From: Sphingomicrobium astaxanthinifaciens
GTDB lineage: Bacteria > Pseudomonadota > Alphaproteobacteria > Sphingomonadales > Sphingomonadaceae
Length of the DNA: 64,000 bases
Direction of reading: 5' to 3'
NCBI RefSeq assembly: GCF_022865105.1
Contig: NZ_JAKNYM010000002.1
Location: 529,501-593,500, forward strand
A model generated the notes under the pieces. The model was not told the DNA's origin and ran no database searches. It was given only the letters and a program-made list of their open reading frames with translations. Below, in pieces: positions 62,313-64,000 of this stretch; within the stretch, counting starts at the first letter, position 1, and each line of letters opens with the position of its first letter. A program made the translations under genes and the position numbers.

Positions 62313-63095
62313 ATGTCCATTGGTCCCACCCGCGCGGCGCTGGCCGCTGCCCTCCTCGCCCTTCCCCTGAGCGCCTGCGCCGGCGGCAGCGCGACCGAGG
62401 CGGTCGATACCGCCTATGTCGCGCGCGACGTCAACACGCTCTACGCGCTCGGCAAGCAGAGCGCCGACCGCGGCCAATGGTCGCGCGCGGCGGTGGTCTT
62501 CGCCGAGGTCGAGCGGCAGCACCCCTATTCGGTGTGGGCGCGGCGGGCGCAGCTGATGAGCGCCTTCTCGCACTACATGGACCGCAACTATCCCGAAGCG
62601 GTCTCGGCGGCGCAGCGCTTCCTGTCGATCCACCCGGGCAACAAGGACGCGCCCTACGCCCACTATCTGATCGCGATGAGCTATTATCGCCAGATCGAGG
62701 ACATCAGCCGCGACCAGAAGATCACCAGCCAGGCGCGCGACGCGTTCGGCGAGCTGATCCGCCGCTATCCCAACAGCCGCTATGCCGCCGACGCGCGGAT
62801 CAAGGTGGACCTCGTCAACGACCAGCTCGCGGGCAAGGAGATGGAGGTCGGGCGCTTCTATCAGGACAACCGCCGCTGGCTCGCCGCCTCGATCCGCTTT
62901 CGCAAGGTGATCGACGATTATCAGACGACGAGCCATGCGCCCGAGGCGCTGCACCGGCTGGTCGAGAGCTATCTCGCGCTCGGCATCCCCGCCGAGGCGC
63001 AGAAGGCCGCGGCCACCCTCGGCGCCAATTTTCCCGACAGCAAATGGTATGAGCGCAGCTATCGCCTCATGCAGGACCATCGCCCGCAAGGATAA
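62313..63095 (+). CDS. bamD: Outer membrane protein assembly factor BamD
   Basis: 260-residue lipoprotein with lipobox LSACA (Cys22) and five TPR-like repeats (RGQWSRAAVVFAEVERQHPY, YMDRNYPEAVSAAQRFLSIH, NSRYAADARIKVDL). A BAM complex subunit that folds outer-membrane proteins. GTACCC-rich gap of 54 bases after secF, then recN 6 bases later. Confidence 0.95.
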   Translation: MSIGPTRAALAAALLALPLSACAGGSATEAVDTAYVARDVNTLYALGKQSADRGQWSRAAVVFAEVERQHPYSVWARRAQLMSAFSHYMDRNYPEAVSAAQRFLSIHPGNKDAPYAHYLIAMSYYRQIEDISRDQKITSQARDAFGELIRRYPNSRYAADARIKVDLVNDQLAGKEMEVGRFYQDNRRWLAASIRFRKVIDDYQTTSHAPEALHRLVESYLALGIPAEAQKAAATLGANFPDSKWYERSYRLMQDHRPQG

Positions 63096-63101
63096 TCCCT
63101 G

Positions 63102-64000
63102 ATGCTCAGCCGGCTCGGCATCCGCGACATCGTTCTGGTCGAGCGGCTCGAGCTGGACTTCGCGCCGGGCCTCACCGTGCTCACGGGGGAGACCGGGGCG
63201 GGCAAGTCGATCCTGCTCGACGCGCTGGGCCTCGCGCTCGGCGCGCGCGCCGATTCGGCGCTGGTGCGCGAGGGCGCCGAGCGCGCCGAGGCGATCGCCG
63301 AGATCGAGCTGCCCGCGGGGCATCCCGCGCTGGCCATGCTCGCGCGCGAAGAGATCGAGGTCGAGCCGGGCGAAGCGCTCATCCTCCAGCGTCGCCTCAA
63401 GGCCGATGGCGGCTCGTCGGCCAAGGTCGCGGGCCAGAGCGTGCCCGCCCGCATCGCCCGCGCGCTCGGCGAGACGATGGTCGAGATCCACGGCCAGCAC
63501 GCCGACCGCGGGCTCTTGGACGCCAAGGCGCATCGCGGACTGCTCGATGCCTTCGGGCAAGTCGACACGCGCGAGGTGGAGGGGGCCTGGTCGCGGTTGT
63601 CGGCGCTGCGCCGCGAGCGCGACGAGCTTGCGGCGAAAGCCGAGGCGGCGGCGGCGGACCGCGAATGGCTCGACCATGCGATCGAGGAACTCGACGCGCT
63701 CGCCCCCCAGCCGGGGGAGGAAGAGGAACTGGCGGGGCTGCGCCAGCAGATGAAGGATGCGGCGCGGATCGAGGACGACCTGTCGGCGATCGACCCGCTG
63801 CTCAACGGCGGCGAGGGGGCGCTGTCGCAGATGCGGCAGGCGGCGCGCGCGTTCGGCCGCGTCCACGAGGTGCACGAGGGGCTGGCGAGCGCGCTTGCGG
63901 CGATCGACCGCGCGATCATCGAGGCCGACGAGGCCGAACGGCTGTTCGCCGAGGCGCGCGCCGAACTGGTGCACGACCCGCGCGTGCTCGACGAGGCCGA
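63102..64000 (+). CDS. recN: DNA repair protein RecN, 3'-truncated by window edge
   Basis: Visible 299 residues: LSRLGIRDIVLVERLELDFA, Walker A LTGETGAGKSILLDAL, LGLALGARADSALVREGAER, VEIHGQHADRGLLDAK, then coiled coil. SMC-like ATPase of double-strand-break repair. The reading frame is open to the end of the window. It starts 6 bases after bamD. Confidence 0.96.
   Translation, partial: MLSRLGIRDIVLVERLELDFAPGLTVLTGETGAGKSILLDALGLALGARADSALVREGAERAEAIAEIELPAGHPALAMLAREEIEVEPGEALILQRRLKADGGSSAKVAGQSVPARIARALGETMVEIHGQHADRGLLDAKAHRGLLDAFGQVDTREVEGAWSRLSALRRERDELAAKAEAAAADREWLDHAIEELDALAPQPGEEEELAGLRQQMKDAARIEDDLSAIDPLLNGGEGALSQMRQAARAFGRVHEVHEGLASALAAIDRAIIEADEAERLFAEARAELVHDPRVLDEA

Overview
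High-GC (by eye about 68-70%) chromosomal DNA from an alphaproteobacterium, most likely a sphingomonad. Pointers are the TIGR01782-type TonB receptor, the 180-kDa-class NAD glutamate dehydrogenase, a STAS-fused MlaE, GTTC-N7-GTTC LexA-type operator spacing, CtrA-like TTAACCAT words, and many GTG starts with 1-4 bp gene overlaps. Most of the window is ordinary core genome. There is no integrase, transposase or CRISPR array.

Layout. 1-5.5 kb: 3' part of an outer-membrane TonB receptor, then on the minus strand a PAS-GGDEF-EAL c-di-GMP protein overlapping a short BLUF photoreceptor, and tRNA-Thr(CGU). 5.7-13.4 kb: a PAS_5 protein with a huge acidic linker, NAD-GDH and an ATP-grasp protein. 13.4-19.3 kb (minus): ribbon-helix-helix protein, PhaB, ferrochelatase, a degenerate molybdenum-hydroxylase large subunit and an acyl-CoA ligase. 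19.4-23.4 kb (plus): lgt-midA-pgeF joined by GTGA overlaps, then a cystathionine gamma-synthase family enzyme. 23.4-25.2 kb (minus): CDP-alcohol transferase plus HAD phosphatase. 25.3-28.8 kb (plus): four-gene Mla-type lipid transporter. 28.8-33.3 kb (minus): aminopeptidase N, EamA exporter, threonine aldolase. 33.4-38.3 kb: small-gene region with a secreted nuclease, PPK2, an L12-like membrane protein, several tiny membrane or secreted proteins, a 152-bp duplication, and a low-GC LprI-like gene. 38.3-42.2 kb: nrdA - small membrane gene - nrdB behind an 814-bp control region. 42.2-45.4 kb: TerC, three DUF3617 proteins, HNH nuclease. 45.5-52.9 kb: uvrB, membrane proteins, an autotransporter esterase. 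53.1-54.5 kb: a phage-like lysis cassette with a frameshifted inner spanin. 54.6-58.9 kb: hydrolase, hslV-GNAT-hslU with a sigma32-type promoter, TIGR02117 protein. 59-64 kb: tRNA-Pro(GGG), yajC-secD-secF, bamD and the start of recN.

How it works together: several envelope modules sit here (Lgt, Mla, YajC-SecDF, BamD, TonB receptor, autotransporter). The DNA-metabolism genes (nrdAB, uvrB, recN) include one promoter, that of nrdA, carrying a LexA-type site, an NrdR-like box and DnaA-like boxes. Observations most worth following are the split light/c-di-GMP pair, the nrdAB control region with a ribonucleotide reductase lacking an ATP cone, the frameshifted spanin cassette, the probably leaderless sigma32-driven hslV, and five convergent gene pairs whose stop codons share one CTAG. 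All family assignments were made by reading motifs, without database searches.
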